A DNA stretch of 7,593 bases from Polaromonas sp. (GTDB taxonomy: Bacteria > Pseudomonadota > Gammaproteobacteria > Burkholderiales > Burkholderiaceae_C): contig JABMMH010000401.1 in NCBI GenBank assembly GCA_013205645.1, positions 1 through 7,593 on the forward strand. The letters are read 5' to 3'. This document shows positions 6,151 to 7,593 of this stretch, piece after piece (within the stretch, counting starts at the first letter, position 1; each line of letters begins with the position of its first letter). A model generated the notes under the pieces. It was given only the letters and a program-made list of their open reading frames with translations. It was not told the DNA's origin and did not search any database. The position numbers were made by a program, and so were the translations under genes.

Positions 6151-6942
6151 ATGAACCTACAACTCAAAGACAAGGTGACTGTGATCACTGGTCCAGCCAA
6201 GGGAATGGGCCGAGCGGTGACGCTCGCCTTCGCCCAAGAGGGCGCAAAGCTGGTGCTGGCTGGCCGAGACATTGAAGCCATCGAACCGGTGGCCGCTGAA
6301 GCCCGGGCGTTTGGCGTCGACGTGCTGGTGGTGCCTTGTGACATGACCGACGCTGAACAGACTGAGGCCCTGGCCGCTGCTGCCACCCAACGTTTTGGCC
6401 GAATTGATATTCTGGTCAACGTGGCCGGCGGCTCAGGCCCCATCGGTAAGACGGGTTGGGAAACCACGGCGGCGGAGTTTTCCGCCATCGTTGAACTCAA
6501 CATGACCGGTTGCTTCAACACCATGCACGCGGTTTTGCCGGGCATGGTTGAACAGAAAAGCGGCAAGGTCGTCAATGTGGGCGGCACGTTCGGCATGCGT
6601 GGCCGTGCGGGGCGGACCGCTTACTCGGCCTCGAAGTGGGGTCTGCGCGGTATCACCAAAAGTTTTGCACTGGAAGCAGGCCCTTACGGCATCAATGTGA
6701 ATTGCGTTGCACCCGGCATGGTCGATGGCCCGCGCTTTCGAGATAAGGTCTGCGCCAATATGGCCGACAAGCTGGGCATCACGCTCGATGAAGCGATGAC
6801 GCGGCATGCCGTCGATTACGCTTTGCGGCGTGTTTCTACCGACACCGACATTGCCAACGCTTGCCTGTTTTTGGCCAGCGACGTGTCGCGCCAGATCACC
6901 GGTGTGGACTTGCCGGTTGACGGCGGATGGGCGATGTTGTGA
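6151..6942 (+). CDS. Short-chain dehydrogenase/reductase (SDR) family protein, catalytic Ser replaced
   Basis: A 263-residue classical-type SDR. The cofactor-binding loop TGPAKGMG (13-20) is intact. AGRD at 37-40, with R39 after the second strand, favours NADP(H) over NAD(H). D64 and NVAGG (90-94) complete the nucleotide site. Of the N-S-Y-K tetrad, N117 (LNMTG), Y158 and K162 (YSASK) are present. The serine that normally lies 13 residues before the tyrosine is G145, with T146 beside it. The C-terminus GVDLPVDGGW is standard. Classical SDRs interconvert alcohols and ketones or reduce C=N/C=C bonds, so a redox step on a ring or ring-opened intermediate is a reasonable inference. The gene starts 21 nt after the second binding protein, with a modest GAAAG 9 nt before the ATG. 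Its stop overlaps the next start (TGATG). Confidence 0.9.
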   Translation: MNLQLKDKVTVITGPAKGMGRAVTLAFAQEGAKLVLAGRDIEAIEPVAAEARAFGVDVLVVPCDMTDAEQTEALAAAATQRFGRIDILVNVAGGSGPIGKTGWETTAAEFSAIVELNMTGCFNTMHAVLPGMVEQKSGKVVNVGGTFGMRGRAGRTAYSASKWGLRGITKSFALEAGPYGINVNCVAPGMVDGPRFRDKVCANMADKLGITLDEAMTRHAVDYALRRVSTDTDIANACLFLASDVSRQITGVDLPVDGGWAML

Positions 6943-7593
6943 TGAGCCGCTCTATGAAAGAAGTCGATCTGGTGATTCGCGGCGCACGCGTGGTGTCCGG
7001 TGACCAGATCATTGAAGCCTCAGTCGCTATCGCCGGGGAACTCATTGTGGCTGTTGGCCATGATGATTTGATGCCCCCTGCGCGGCAAGAGATGCGTGCT
7101 GACGGCATGTACCTGCTGCCCGGTGCGATTGACAGCCATGTGCATTTTCGGGACCCCGGTTATCCGAATAAAGAAACCTGGAAAACGGGCTCTGCGGCAG
7201 CCGCTTGCGGCGGCGTCACAACCGTGTTTGAAATGCCGAACACGAATCCTCCGACAGGCACCGTCGAGGCCTTGCGCATCAAACAAAAAGCCGCTGAATC
7301 TTCTTATGTTGATTTCGGCATTCACGGACTCTTGGGCGACGACTCGGTGGACCGGCTCGAAGAGTTGCTGGACGCCGGGGTCACCAGTTTCAAGGCTTTT
7401 GTCGGCAACACCTTTGGGAATTTGCCAGCGCCCAGTGACGGCGCATTGCTAGAAGGTTTTGAGAAATTAGCACCGTTGGGTATCCGGACAGTGGTGCATG
7501 CAGAGAATTCATCCATTTTGTCGCGCCGTCAGCAGCATATGCAGGCCGCAGGCCGCATCGATGCTTTTGCCCACTTGGCGGCCCGTCCTGCGG
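6942..7593 (+). CDS. Cyclic amidohydrolase (dihydroorotase/allantoinase/hydantoinase type), C-terminus cut by window edge
   Basis: The frame is open from 6942 to the window end, giving 217 residues of a protein that should be about 440-480 long. After a small N-terminal beta domain, residues 59-71 read LPGAIDSHVHFRD with metal ligands H66 and H68. GGVTTVFEMPNTNPPT (90-105) is diagnostic of dihydroorotase and allantoinase. K151 in TSFKAFVG is the expected carboxylated lysine bridging two zinc ions, and H187 in VVHAENS is the next ligand. These enzymes open cyclic amides or ureides such as dihydroorotate, allantoin, hydantoins and dihydropyrimidines. A biosynthetic dihydroorotase is unlikely in this catabolic context. 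The ATG at 6942 overlaps the SDR stop by 1 nt; an in-frame ATG at 6954 is an alternative start. The missing C-terminal half holds the remaining metal ligands and the substrate loops, so the subtype stays open. Confidence 0.87.
   Translation, partial: MSRSMKEVDLVIRGARVVSGDQIIEASVAIAGELIVAVGHDDLMPPARQEMRADGMYLLPGAIDSHVHFRDPGYPNKETWKTGSAAAACGGVTTVFEMPNTNPPTGTVEALRIKQKAAESSYVDFGIHGLLGDDSVDRLEELLDAGVTSFKAFVGNTFGNLPAPSDGALLEGFEKLAPLGIRTVVHAENSSILSRRQQHMQAAGRIDAFAHLAARPA

Larger units (their letters stand above)
1912..7593 (+). other. Predicted N-heterocycle uptake and degradation operon, continues past the right edge
   Basis: Six plus-strand genes follow each other with junctions of 1, 1, 28, 21 and -1 nt and no terminator-like hairpin between them, so one transcript is likely. 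Order: RutB-like hydrolase, binding protein, CodA-like amidohydrolase, second binding protein, SDR, cyclic amidohydrolase. A divergent LysR gene with a shared operator region suggests substrate induction. Permease and ATPase genes for the two receptors are absent and would be expected downstream or elsewhere in the genome. Confidence 0.75.

Noticed and set aside
5739..6596. 285-codon minus-strand frame opposite the second binding protein and SDR
   Set aside because: It is extremely rich in Ser, Arg and Thr, the pattern of an antisense shadow; both plus-strand genes there have clear family motifs.

Overview
The window looks like a stretch of a betaproteobacterial chromosome, most likely Burkholderiales and possibly Comamonadaceae. 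This rests on moderately high G+C, codon use, dense packing and gene content; there is no rRNA or other phylogenetic marker, so the placement is inference. There is no tRNA, insertion sequence, CRISPR array or phage gene in it.

Left part (1-1771): the 5' portion of a minus-strand 3'-5' exonuclease (RNase D/WRN-type DEDD fold) runs off the left edge. A 154-bp gap with an imperfect hairpin follows, then a small unrecognised plus-strand gene (85 aa). That gene converges on, and overlaps by 26 bp, the end of a minus-strand LysR-type regulator.

Control region (1772-1911): the regulator is divergent from the catabolic genes. The 140 bp between them holds a perfect 13-bp T-N11-A dyad, the classic LysR-type operator shape. 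It also lies inside a much longer inverted repeat of two 16-nt arms, 62 bp apart.

Right part (1912-7593): a tightly packed plus-strand gene set, almost certainly one operon, runs off the right edge. In order it encodes a RutB-like cysteine hydrolase (isochorismatase fold), a periplasmic NMT1/THI5-type binding protein, a cytosine-deaminase-like amidohydrolase, a second paralogous binding protein, a short-chain dehydrogenase-like protein, and the first 217 residues of a dihydroorotase/allantoinase/hydantoinase-type cyclic amidohydrolase. Junctions are 1, 1, 28, 21 and -1 nt.

Together the genes read as uptake and stepwise breakdown of a small nitrogen heterocycle (pyrimidine-, hydantoin- or creatinine-like). 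Two periplasmic receptors would capture substrate, the CodA-like enzyme and the carboxylated-lysine amidohydrolase would attack exocyclic and ring C-N bonds, the SDR would supply a redox step, and the RutB-like enzyme would remove a carbamoyl/ureido group. The substrate cannot be read from the sequence. Two enzymes carry changes at textbook catalytic positions: Glu to Asn in the CodA-like protein and Ser to Gly in the SDR. The pathway may therefore not be one of the characterised ones.
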